DNA of 64,000 nucleotides from Solicoccozyma terricola. Its lineage: Eukaryota; Basidiomycota; Tremellomycetes; Filobasidiales; Piskurozymaceae. Below are positions 25,358 to 36,241 of this stretch, piece by piece. The stretch covers positions 160,948 to 224,947 of the forward strand of contig BCLD01000019.1 of NCBI GenBank assembly GCA_001600875.1, in the 5' to 3' direction. A program made the translations under genes and the position numbers. Numbering within the stretch: position 1 is the stretch's first letter; every line of letters starts with the position of its first letter. Below the pieces are notes generated by a model that was not told the origin of the DNA, made no database searches, and saw only the letters and a program-made list of their open reading frames with translations.

Positions 25358-28300
25358 ATGGGGGAAACGAAAGGAAACATTGCATCTGATCCATCATCAT
25401 CATCATCACATACACATACACCATCTACTTCTACTAGATCTATCAAATCTCCAAAGGGGAAGACCAAGACGGAGAATGGTGGGAAAGGGAAAGGGTCGGA
25501 AAATGGGAAGATGAAACGGGTGAGTTTTGGTTTGGTTGGGATGATGTGGTGGGAAAGAGAAAAGGGAGGGGGGGGGGGGGGGGGGGTGGTTGGAATGTTG
25601 AGATGTTGAGATGTTTTGGAGAAAAACTAATTATGGGAAGGTTCCTTTTCTGGGTGTTTTGTTAGATCCCGAGTTGTGATATTTGTCGAATGAGGAGTAA
25701 GTGAAATGATTACTGTATCCAATCGAGGTTATTACAATCTCCCCAGAGAACTGATAAAATTAAATCTCCCCATCGCGTCTCGCTCCTCCTCCGTCGTTTC
25801 CTCCTACGCCAACATGTTTACCCCACGTTAAACAGAAGTCAAATGCGTCAAACAAGGAGGTCAAACGAGATGTCAAGGATGCGTTGAATTGGATAGAGCG
25901 TGCACTTATAATTATTGTGCAAAGAAACCTGGTCCACCGAATCCGTGAGTTTGTGATCTGGGAAATGGGAATGATTTGGGGGGGGGGGGGGGGGGGGTGG
26001 GGGGGGGGGGGGTGGGGGGGGGGAGGGGGGGGGGGGGGGGGGGGGGGGGGTTTGATGAGGGATGACGATTGAAGGGGAAAGTTGGAGGTGTGATCGATCA
26101 GGCCCGTGACTGATCAAAAAATGTTCTCATGATACAATCCAGGTACTCCCGTTCCGTCATTGAATCTTATACTCCCTACCCAACACATCGTATACGTCAA
26201 TCAAATCACACAAACCACATCCACTCACCAACTTCAGCGGTTGGATCTCAGCTACCATCCAGCGTTGGATTACCCGCTCATTTCCCATCAGGAGATCATG
26301 ATGGGATATTGGGATTGTCACCGTTGGAAGGAGGAGCATCACATTCGGAATTACCACCTTTGAGACATGCATATGGATCGAATGAGATGCATCATATCGG
26401 TGGTACACATCAACAATCTCATGCTCATACCGGAGCCGGAGTAATAGGACCATCTCCAAGTTCTGGATCTACATCATTCACGCCACCGGATATCCTTAAT
26501 ACTTTTGATATGACGGATGATTTGTTTCGACCGTGGATATGTTCGACGGATGGTGGGAATTTTGGATCAGGTTCACAGACTGGAGGAGATCATCACGGGT
26601 TTCAAAATGGACATCATATGGATCCCTTGGTTGGTCTAGGTGGTGGTTACGATTGGGATTTACCAGGACCTTCTTCATCTCGCAAAGTACCGACACCAAT
26701 AGGTCGAAATGATACCGGGATCAGTAACGATCCGATGTTTCAGGATTTCGACGCGACGATGACGAACGTTACCGGAGTTGGAGTTAATAACCAGTCGCAA
26801 ACCCACCGATTGTCTGGATCGTCTCATATATCCCAGTCGCAGGGCGGACCAATGTCCCCGCTCGTTGATAATGGACCGCTGGCGTCGATTGAGGATCTGA
26901 CAAGGTGGAGCACGATATTGACTTTTTTGAGTTTGTATTTCGAGCACCTCTAGTGAGTAACGGCGGGTGTGGTTTGGACTCTGAAGAAGTTGTGGGGGGG
27001 AAATACTGATGTCTTAACCTCATCTCCTTTAGTCCACTTTTACCCCTTATGCACTGGCCGAGCTTTTCACAACAACTGATTGCAAGACAGGATCGCAAAG
27101 ATCCGGTATTCCGAGCGTTCTTACTGAGTTTAGGTGGGGTTGCTTGCGATACGTTTTACCCCGAGTCAACCATCACTGACAAAAACCATCTCCCCCGCGC
27201 CCGCCGGCTATCCACCCCACCACCTACCTCAACCACCGCCACAGTCGCCTACTCAATCCTCCAGCTTCCGAAATCCGTAATCCCATCCTCATTCACATCG
27301 AAAGAACTCAAAGCGCTACATCATCGTTGTCATTTGGCTTCCAGACGATTACAACCCCGACTATACGAGCCTCCTCAACTTATGCATATCAGCACACTCT
27401 AGTAAGTCTCCATTCTGTGTCTTTTTCAAATGCGTGCCCCTGGTTGACGCTCAAATTCCTCAAATCACTCCCGACACAGCTGCGACCACATTTACCTCGG
27501 TTCAACGGGTAACGACAACGCTGCCAACGCGGTCCTAGCAGAAGCTATGCGTCTAGCTATCGCTATGGGACTTCATGATGATTCGGTTGCAGAACAAGCA
27601 GGAATGGATGCTATTGAGAAGGAGACTCGTCGCAGAGTGTTTTGGGTACTCTGTGAGTGTCGTGTCCGGTGAAATCTAGTAAATATCCAACGGTTCAACT
27701 CATCGTGGGCAAAATGCACACCACACCCTGGACAGATGGATCCGATCGAACGATCGCAACTTTGATTTCCTGCCCTATGCTCCTCTCGGATGAAGACATT
27801 TTCGTTTCGGATCCATTGGAAGTGGATGATTCATTGATCACCGCCGCTGGTTCATTCCAACAACCGATAGGACGAACACCGATAATAAGTGGATTCGTCC
27901 ACGTCAGTCGAATCTTCCGATTACTCTCTCACGTCTTACGACTCGTACGACAACGAGCAAGAGCACAATCGATCGATGGAGATACTGACGCGTTCCCTGA
28001 TCCAAGATCATTGATTCGTTCACTTCAAGCGTTATTGGATGATCTCCCACCTCCGTTACGGTTACAATCGGATATACATGAAAAAAGATCACAACATGAG
28101 AATAACGCTTTCGAGACGTGTAAAGCGAATTTATTGGTTAATCAGGTGTTGGTTAGGTTTGCAATTTATCAATATGCGATGTTGAGGAGCGTTGGAAGAC
28201 CGGAGCAGTATTTGGATGAATTGACGGAAGATGTATTGAAGACTTTGCATAAGTGAGTGTTGGGGTGATGCAGGAGAAATCCGACTGTTATTCGTTGCTA

Positions 28301-28765
28301 ATGATGAGGTCGGGGTCGGTAACAGTATGTCAAGTGAATCATTGGCAGCCAACGGAGAATCTATTGTGAGTGTCATCAACTCAAATCATTCACGTTCCTC
28401 CTTCCTCCTTCAGCCTTAATCTAATCAAAACATGGGAATTCCTCATCACAGCGTCGCAAAGTCCTGTTCATAGCTTCTTCCCTACTCAACAAATACCCAG
28501 GAGACAACGCAGGACACGATCACGTCGCTGATTTCTTGAATGTCGTACGTACTCTCCCCGCTCCCAATCTCCCACACAACATCTGTGTATGGTTTTTCCT
28601 CTCGTCCTGACGTCTGATACGGATGTGGATTAACAGTATAATAAGATTTTGAGAGAACAAACGACGACGGGGATAGTGAGCGCTGAAGAGCAACAGGAGC
28701 ATGAACAACAGGGGCAAGGACACGGACAGGGGGATGTTTTACTACCTGTGCCGTTCGCGGTGTAA
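25358..28765 (+). CDS. Zn2Cys6 fungal transcription factor
   Basis: Fungal-specific binuclear zinc cluster regulator. Exons 1-3 are 25358-25519, 25666-25696 and from 25836; they join to CDICRMRKVKCV and CQGCVELDRAC, a complete C-x2-C-x6-C-x8-C-x2-C-x6-C cluster near residue 60. A His/Ser/Gly-rich linker follows. The fungal_trans middle region starts at about 26880 (EHLYPLLPLMHWPSF, later AMRLAIAMGLHDDS and ETRRRVFWVL). The gene ends in a Gln-rich tail at TAA 28763-28765. Introns 1 and 3 carry long G-runs (25568-25586, 25978-26050). No target can be inferred; it is not clustered with a metabolic pathway. Confidence 0.88.
25978..26050 (+). repeat. 73-nt G tract within intron of Zn2Cys6 gene
   Basis: Seventy G of 73 bases, broken by T at 25998, T at 26013 and A at 26024. 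It lies on the sense strand between a GTGAGT donor (about 25945) and the acceptor at about 26142. On the pre-mRNA it could form stacked G-quadruplexes. Confidence 0.95.
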
Positions 28766-29107
28766 GGAGGGCTGAACTTGGGCTGAACGAGGGCTGGAAG
28801 GTAGCTGGACGAGGGCTGTATTTTGGGAACTTGGTGAAGGAAGAACGACGTAGCATGTAGCATGTTCGAAGCCGCAAACTAATTAATATTGTCTGGTTGC
28901 TCCGGGTGAGTTCGGGAGATCGGCGAGCCGGGTGGCGGTGGCGGTGGCGGCGGGTGCACGTGGCGTGGAAGCAAGGAGGGAGAGCATTCCCCTATTGTCG
29001 GCCAACTCCCCACATCGACAACATCAGTAGACAGCTCACTCCACTGCTTCACTCCACCGCTTCATTCCACCGCTCCACTCCACCACACACATACCCCACT
29101 TACCATC
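28766..29107. other. Tandem intergenic region
   Basis: About 340 bp between two plus-strand genes. It includes a short GGTGGC repeat near 28930-28950 and a CCACCGCTTCA-type direct repeat near 29040-29090, just before the next start codon. It should hold the promoter of the 203-aa orphan. Confidence 0.45.
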
Positions 29108-30122
29108 ATGGCAGAGAACTTGGCCAGCTACATCGCAAGTCCTCATTCCGACATTCCAACATTCCGACATTCCCGACGCGCTGACCTTTTCCTCCTCCTT
29201 CCATCCAGCACACCGGTGGTCAATCCGTCAAGGACGCTTTCGCCGCAGCTGCTCGTGCTACATCGTCTCTCGTCGCCGGGGTGAGTTCGGAACCATTTGC
29301 TTTGACGGGAAACACGTCTCGGGAATTGACTGAGGTCGAGGGGGGGTTTTCAAAGGGTGCTCACGAACATCATCAATCTGGGACTCTACCTCCTGATGCT
29401 ACCGCTTCTACGGTCAAACAATTGGATGATGAAGGGAAAGAGGTGTTTGGGGATGAGAAGATCAAGCATGAGATTTTGAAGAAGGTGAGGTTCGATAGGT
29501 TGGAATAATTGTCATTTACAGGTGAGATGTCGTGAAAGGATGACTGATATTTTCTTCAAACCTATCTTATGGATATATCAGCTGAGACTCCTTGCCAAGT
29601 GAGTGTTTGTTTCGGAGTTTATCTGCCAATTCTGGAAAACGTTTGATTGACATATTCACCGGTCTATTAGGGCCGACGAGAAGCACGGTCTCGGAGAATT
29701 GGCGGCTCTCAAGATCGATCTCGAGCAAGACAAAGGTATCCAAGTGAGTCTCTCTCTATCTAATGTTCTCTCCGCTCTTCCATGTTCTCAATATTAACTC
29801 CCTTCGTTCATGCCTTCTCCATCAGTTCTACAAACCCCTCAGGTACTACTCGGTTTCTAAACCTGCTGGAGTCGATTACATTGGAGAGATCGAAGTCGAG
29901 GAAGGGAAATGTATTCATGGTGAGTTGATTTTGATGATGATTACAATGAAACCCAAATAGTTCCCCTCACATCACTAATTTACTTCCCCTTCGACAGCCC
30001 GTGTTTTCCGTCCAGAAATTGGAAAAGGTCCATTACACTTCCATTCGATCGATACTCGCCCAGCTGGAGAAGGTGGAGCGGTCTTCAGCGTTGGTGATGA
30101 TTTGGTTTACTTTGATTATTGA
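29108..30122 (+). CDS. Conserved-looking protein of unknown function, 203 aa
   Basis: Six exons: 29108-29134, 29209-29484, 29582-29598, 29671-29743, 29826-29919 and 29998-30122. They total 612 nt and join in frame. The first intron has a GC donor (ATC|GCAAGT at 29135). The protein starts MAENLASYI, has an Ala-rich helix (KDAFAAAARATSSLVAG), a polar middle (KGAHEHHQSG), and a C-terminal half that looks beta-rich (FYKPLRYYSVSKPAGVDYIG, ARVFRPEIGKGPLHFHSIDT, GDDLVYFDY). No signal peptide or membrane segment. I do not recognise the family; the dense, consistent splicing makes it a real gene. Confidence 0.8.
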
Positions 30123-30229
30123 TCGGAGAATCATGGCATTCCAATTGGCTCTCGCATACCGTTTGGATTAAAGAGGACGCTGGTTAAAGCCGATGATACG
30201 ACATTTGAAAGCAGTACCGATGACTTTGG

Positions 30230-30260
<31 letters not shown>

Positions 30261-31117
30261 GTCGTTCATATGGGATGATCGATGGGGTTTGCCGCTGGAT
30301 GTTGACGGATGCAGGACCCGTGGTTAACCGGTCCTTACCTTTAGTCGGGGAGAAATTTGGATCTCCGAACCGAAAGCACGCCTTTTCCTTGTCCTTACAA
30401 GATTAAGTACACAAGGGAATCCTACAACCGGGTAAAACGGGGGGATCCGTCCCCCTAAGTTCGTGTCTATAACGAATCTTCAGACGTCATCGTATACCCC
30501 TTCGATGCCTTTCAAACTTCAATATCAGGCGTTGGCACACAATGCTCTATCTGAACATCGGTCTTCCTTTGTCTGTCGGTGTCCTTTACGGTCGCCCCAT
30601 CCTGTGCTATACGAAGCGGGTTTTGTTTGGGGCGTTGATTTGCGTCGCTTGTAGGCTGTAGGAGGTAGAAGGGATGGCAGAGGGGCCTCAGAGGGATATA
30701 AGAAACCGATGAGGAATGCCTTTCCGGAATTTGCCACCCCCGCCTTTTCAATTCGAACCATCCGAAACTCTCAACTCTATTCGATCCTCGACTAGCATCA
30801 CACCTCCCCCTTCAACCAAGCCAGCTTATGGCAGTCGCTATCACCTACCGTCTTCAAGCTTCTTCAGTATCGTATTAAGTACGATAGATCTCCAGATCCA
30901 ACCCCCTTTGCCCAACATCCCAGCCCTGCAACTGGCATGAAAGCGTTAAGAGACGAGAACCAACAGTATTCATCGGTCGCCACGCCCTCAAATCACTCTC
31001 TCAATATCCTGATACGTAGACTTGCCTGGAGTGAACGTACCAATAACCTCACCAATCACGAAGCTCCAGCCTGATAGACATCCCAATCTCGGCTCAAATA
31101 GCTTCACATCACCTTTC
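30123..31117. repeat. Intergenic with (TA)n microsatellite
   Basis: About 1 kb between the 203-aa orphan and the first HSF-type gene. A TA repeat, self-complementary, lies at 30230-30252 about 110 bp after the orphan stop. The rest should contain the HSF promoter and leader. Open frames at 30463 and 30716 are not supported as genes. Confidence 0.5.
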
Positions 31118-32967
31118 ATGACCCAACCTGTCTCGACCGGTATGAACCCAAATGTCCATCACTTCGACAACATCGCCTCCCACCCAGTCAGCAAGCTTAC
31201 TACTCAACAGCCAGTCGCTATCAAACCACGAAGATCCTCAGGTCATTCAAGCACTTCACCCAAGAATGTCAACTTCCTAACCAAGCTCTATGAGTGGGTG
31301 GCGAACGCTTGTTCCTGGTGTTCGCGTATGTTGACCTGTTTTCGACCCCCGCTTCGATAGTTTCCTTGCGATCCACCCCGCTCCTGCATGCGATGCTATA
31401 TACTGGGCAGAGAATGGCAAGGAGTTGGTGATCGCTGATGTGAGTTACATAGCTGTGATCCTCGTGCCAAAACGGAACATGTCAAGCTGATTGTGGTATT
31501 GGTCCACCGTTGGCGATAGTCGATCAAGCTCGAAAGGGATGTTCTTCCAAAGCTTTACAAGCACAACAAGATGGCATCTTTCAGTAGACAGCTGAAGTGA
31601 GTGTAGAAAAACGACACCGCGCAGCATTCGTGAATCCCTGACTAATCAACATGCATCGCCCTCCAGTGTAAGGACTTTGACCTGACCGGTCGCTTTAGAC
31701 ACACCGGAAGATGAGTTTGCTGAGATTTTCACCTCTCATACTACAGATCTACGGCTGGGTTCGGGTCTACCCTGGACGGCAATTCAAGGACGTCGAGGGA
31801 AATATCCGTGAAGATGCAAGTGTTTGGGCTCACCCCGACCTCGACCAATTTTCGACCACGAAAGAAGTCATCGGGATCAAGCGCCGAGCTCCACCCAAGC
31901 TATTCCGCACCAGGAGGCTTGCGAACGGAGAGGTAGTGCTAGTTCGTGCCGGTGCAGAAGTCACCGCTCGTGCGATGAAGATGCAGGAGGAGAAGTTAAG
32001 GGCGTTGGCGTTGAGGAGGCAGCAGGTGATGATGGGATTGAGGCGACAGGACGACGGGACGCCAACCGCCAACCTGGTTCACCCTGAGTGGGAAGAGCAA
32101 GCTGGCACCCTCTCGCCACTCGGCAAGACAGCATCGCAAGCGTTCCATGTCTCGGATGCTTGGGCTATGATGCCATGTCAAGAAGACAACTACGGCGGTC
32201 AGTGGACTACCACAGGCGTTCGCAGTCCCGCCGTAGGCCAAGCGTCGGTCGGCCCCATACCCAGTCCCGCTGATATCATCCAAGCTATGGATGCCCACAG
32301 ACTCAGGACCTCGATCTCGACCAATCTCAGCTCTGAGGTCTCAGAGACCGAATTCCAACCATGGGTGTCGATTGCAAGCTCGCATGATCGATTCAAATAC
32401 GCATGCGAAGACTCCCGTCCAGAAAAAACGAACTCCCCGTCGCTTCTCCGTCACAACGTCCCAGTCTTTGGATCGATGTACCAATGTCAAGAGCACGACT
32501 CTTCCTCCTCAGCTTCAGCCTTGGTGGCTGGTACTACTTGTCAGATGCGATACCTCGTCCCTCCGCTGACACCTACGCACACTTCGGAACGCATCTCCGT
32601 CAACTCCTCCCCGCCTTTCCAATCCCAAGATGCGACGACCGGCGCAGGTCATCTCCTGAAACCGACACTCGCCCCACCAACGTTCTCCAAGCTCGACAAC
32701 TCGTCACAAGGACACTGGTCTCACTCTGATCAGTCACCTGGTGCGCCTAGCATGCTCGTATACGGGCCCTTCGCGAGTGAATCTCCCGCTTATCCTTGTG
32801 AGTGACACTTTATGTACGCCTTCAACTGTTGAGGGCCGAACTGATTTCCCCGACTGGGCGCAGACCGAGAACGAGACTCCTTCATCCGTACGAGCCTTCC
32901 TTCCATCAACGGGGTCGAATTCTCTCGTCACCGAGGAATCAAGGATTCCCCTCTGAACGCTCAGTGA
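31118..32967 (+). CDS. HSF-type DNA-binding transcription factor 1
   Basis: Heat-shock-factor-fold regulator. Proposed exons: 31118-31293, 31361-31439, 31520-31596, 31667 (one base), 31747-32797 and 32864-32967. They sum to 1488 nt, an intact 495-aa frame. The DNA-binding domain reads VNFLTKLYDFLAIHPAPACD, IYWAENGKELVIAD, LERDVLPKLYKHNKM and ASFSRQLNIYGWVRV, matching the HSF pattern (FLxKLY, IxW, VLPKxxKH, SFxRQLNxYGF). A basic stretch with RAPPKLFRTRR and a helical segment (MKMQEEKLRALALRRQ) follow; the rest is Ser/Pro-rich and disordered. The start chosen is the first ATG in the frame (31118); an upstream in-frame TTG exists. No canonical HR-A/B trimer coiled coil is obvious. Confidence 0.85.
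31667..31667 (+). other. Candidate 1-nt microexon in HSF-type gene 1
   Basis: The exon ending CTG AA (31596) is followed by GTGAGT. The first good acceptor, CCCTCCAG at 31666 with branch site CTGACTAAT about 25 nt before, is followed by T and then a donor GTAAGG at 31668. That second intron ends CTACAG at 31746, just before ATC TAC GGC. Using both introns (70 and 79 nt) inserts the single base T and gives AAT, the Asn of RQLN. One intron from 31597 to 31746 would shift the frame. Confidence 0.65.
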
Positions 32968-33507
32968 AGCAGGAAGAGCTCACAGTTGGCGGACGAACGA
33001 TACTCCTCAACGGACCACCCGGGTTCCAAGCGAGTGGTCCGGGCAGGTGGCGAGCAGATAATGGCGGTCGGTATAGAAACCCTTTTCGATCTCATATCGG
33101 TGATTCAGATTCGGCCTCGTTAAACACACCCCCCCCCCCCCCCAATCCGTACCGACATAATGTCGATGTTTATATTTTCAAATATCCTGATTGCATGAGA
33201 TGTGGAGTCAGAATGATGGTCACATGTATTCATCATGGAACATTTCCTCCACCCGCTTGCGTCCAGACATACCACCTCACTAGGCAGAACCCGATTTTTT
33301 AATCGTTCAATGAACAATGAAGAGTTGTGAATACTTTGCATATGCTGTCGTCCGAAATCCTGCTATACACACCACACCTGGCTATACACGCAAACCAACA
33401 CCGTCCTCAATGCGAACCTCCTATGTTTGTTTCCCCGATATTCGAGGATCAACCCTTTCCACTCTGCCTCTTAACCGACTCCAGGTCCACTTCTCCCCCG
33501 CTTGCGT
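32968..33507. other. Convergent intergenic region with C tract
   Basis: 3' regions of HSF-type gene 1 (+) and GRX5 (-). A 15-C run lies at 33129-33143. No gene recognised. Confidence 0.5.
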
Positions 33508-34306
33508 TTATCCACCTTTAGGACCCTCACCACTCGATCCTTCTTCCGTTGGTAAAAACTCTGGAATCAATCCTTCCTTGACGAGTAGTTTCTCAAGTTC
33601 TCCTGATTGGTGCACTGGGAGGTCGGGGAGGATTTGGATTTGCGGGTGTGGCGGCGGGGTGGCGGAACGTGATCGGGGAAGATGAAATATGCGGAGAATA
33701 TCAATCAGCGATCGTCATCCAAAAGCCTTCCCAGTCACTACTACAGACACCCACTAGACAGCATAATATCACATCCACCGACAAACTCGCCATTAACGTA
33801 AACCTGAGGAATAGTCGGCCATTCGCTGTACTCCTTGATGCCCTCTCTCAATTCCTGATCAGCGAGACAATTGAAAGTCTTCATTTTCTCAGGAGCGACG
33901 CCTTGTACTTCTAGAATTTGACAAACTGCTCTTGAGAATCCACATTGAGGAGCGTCGGGTGTACCTTTCATGAATACGACTAGGGGGTTTGCTTTTACTG
34001 CCTGTTGAGGACCAATGATCGATTCACAGCGTGAGTATATTTATTTTCAAGTGATTCGATTAGGATTGGCTTGAAGCGAGTGAGTGGAAATCTAATACTC
34101 ACATCGTCAATCAACTTCCTAGCTTCACCGCTGAGCCACCGCTGTTGGATGACACGGGATGATGCTGTGACTTGACGAGCTGGGAGGGATTGCTATGGAA
34201 GGAGAGAGTCGTTGTTATTTGTCAGATCGAGGTGAGAGAGGACGGCGGATGACGGGAGGAAGAAGAGGAGACGTACGAGGACTTGGAGACCACGACGAGC
34301 GAACAT
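33508..34306 (-). CDS. GRX5: Monothiol glutaredoxin, mitochondrial
   Basis: Mitochondrial CGFS glutaredoxin that transfers Fe-S clusters after ISC assembly. Exons 34306-34277, 34192-34103, 34001-33755 and 33614-33508 total 474 nt (157 aa). The N-terminus ([10 protein letters not shown], then Arg/Ser-rich) is a mitochondrial presequence. The active site is [12 protein letters not shown], followed by [19 protein letters not shown], the glutathione-binding TVP-like and GGCD motifs. The junction of exons 3 and 4 rebuilds [11 protein letters not shown]. Divergent from cardiolipin synthase with 222 bp between start codons. Confidence 0.95.
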
Positions 34307-34528
34307 GATGTATGTATTGATGTATGTATTGATGTATGTTGTATATCCTTGGATGTCGATGTGACCCCCATCTGTCGCTGATTCAACGATCCCCCTGCTC
34401 CCCCCTCCCCCCGTCGATCACGTGACAGTTATTCCCACCAACCCATCCAATCCCTACTCCTCCATTCCAACACACCCCTCCATCCATCCATCCTCCATCC
34501 CATCCACCATATCCAGCGGGGATGAGCG
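34307..34528. promoter_or_regulatory. Bidirectional promoter GRX5 / CRD1
   Basis: Only 222 bp separate divergent start codons of two mitochondrial genes. Near GRX5 there is a repeated GATGTATGTATT element (about 34307-34340); C-rich CATCCATC-type repeats lie near 34470-34500. A single nucleosome-free region could serve both. Confidence 0.6.
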
Positions 34529-36005
34529 ATGAACACAATCCCTCGCATTCTTCACACCACCCTCCGGCGTACAGTCGAAAAAAGCGTCCTTGCAGGTAGT
34601 CGTGGGTTCCACATCCACGCCAAATCCATCCCTCCCGTCTTGAAAGCGCCGCCAGGATGTTCAGCAAGATGGTTACGAGAAGAGCGAGTGAGCGATATGA
34701 CGAGTCGGTGGGTAGTCCGAGCGTACTCCACGACTCCAGAGAAAGAAAAGGACCAAAAACAACCCGTCTATACGACTGTAAGTCTGTCTCCTCAAATACG
34801 ATTCCCCGTTCTACACAACTCTATATTAAAACATGTTTTCTAAATGCCCTTCATAGTCTCCGACTCCGACTCCCATCGCCAAAGAAAACCCAACAGAACT
34901 TCGTGAATCTCCTTATACAATTCCAAACGCACTTACAACTGCTCGACTCCTCTCATGCCCTTTCCTCGGGTGGAGTATAGTCACGGGTCAATTCGAACTT
35001 GCGACTGGGATTCTAGTTGCTGGTGGGATAAGTGACCTTGTTAGTTTTTTTTTAATTTAATTTAATTTCTTCTCTTTCTTCTCCCCTGATGAGTACGCTG
35101 ATAATATTTTTCCCTGATTGGAACCTGGGGTGGTACTTTGGACCAATTTCTATCATAGCTCGACGGATGGATAGCTCGTCGATTTAATATGAAATCAGTC
35201 CTCGGTACAATTCTAGATCCAGCAGCTGATAAAGCATTGATGACGACGTTGGTGATCACATTAGCCTGGGAAGGAATGTTACCTCGTGAGTGTAGTGTAC
35301 CTCCCCCCCCCCCGGGACTTCCCCCGTGGTTCTGCGAGGTGTGCGCCTTGATCCGATGGGGAAAAGCTGATGAGATGATGTATCAAGTCCCGTTGGCGGT
35401 GTTGATTTTGGGTAGAGACGTAGCTCTTTCTATATCTGCATTTTATTATCGGTACATCTCCTTACCTCACCCGGTACGTTCATCGTTCTCTCCTTTTCCC
35501 CCTGGTGTTTGAAATGCGACTTGGTAGGCTTACAGTGTTTGGATGGACCTTTATAGAAAACATTCAAGCGTTATTGGGATTTCTCGATTCCCTCAGCTGA
35601 AGTTCGACCTACTACAATCTCTAAGGTGAGTGTTCCATTCCCAACCCCGCTCTTGTCTTCATTGTATCAATATCATCAATCTTCATCACGTTGAAACTTT
35701 TCCTCTCGATTCGGTAGTACAATACAGCATTACAGTTACTATTAATGGGCGTAACGACAATCTCACCATTGATCGGTGCAGATATTTCGATTCCATTACA
35801 AGCATTACAGTAAGTCCCCGTACCAGAGAGTGAAAAGAAAGACCCGGAAAAAAATGGGACTTTTTGGGAATAAACATTATCATCCACCTGCATACTGATG
35901 AGAATCCGGAACACCCGCAGATGGACGGTGGCGGGGACTACTATATGGAGTGGGCTGAGTTATGTTGGGAGTAAAGATGCGGTGAAGATATTGACGAGGA
36001 AGTGA
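34529..36005 (+). CDS. CRD1: Cardiolipin synthase (CMP-forming), mitochondrial
   Basis: Inner-membrane enzyme joining phosphatidylglycerol and CDP-diacylglycerol to cardiolipin. Exon 1 (34529-34777) encodes an Arg/Ser-rich mitochondrial presequence. From 34857 comes YTIPNALTTARLL, then the CDP-alcohol phosphotransferase motif LDGWIAR...G...DPAADK, which fits D-G-x2-A-R-x8-G-x3-D-x3-D. Several membrane segments follow (MTTLVITLAWEG, LAVLILGRDVALSISAFYY, ALQLLLMGVTTISPLI). The intron at about 35286-35394 holds an 11-C run. Stop TGA at 36003-36005. Confidence 0.93.
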
Positions 36006-36241
36006 GTGAGAGGAGGGGGGAGTGAATATGTTGTATGTACGCATACGTATGGTCGGTGTTCCCCAATAAATTGCACGTGACGCGGATAAAGTCGGATGGA
36101 AATGTCTCAATCTCTTCGACGACGACGAGCTCCATCCAAGTCATAAAATATCTCGACGGCGGTTGTGTGACCATTTGCAATTCACACCCTTTCCTTCCAT
36201 CTCCAAGTCATATCCTGTTTTCACCCCGTATTCTGCAAGAC
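36006..36241. promoter_or_regulatory. Upstream region of ARG8
   Basis: Short tandem intergenic region of about 235 bp between CRD1 and ARG8. It should hold the ARG8 promoter and the CRD1 3' UTR. Confidence 0.45.

Noticed and set aside
25884..26117. Open frames through the G tract (poly-Gly or poly-Pro)
   Set aside because: Homopolymer artefacts; the region is an intron of the Zn2Cys6 gene.
31597..31746. HSF-type gene 1 as a pseudogene with a frameshift
   Set aside because: A 1-nt microexon with two canonical introns restores the frame and the conserved Asn, and the rest of the gene is intact.
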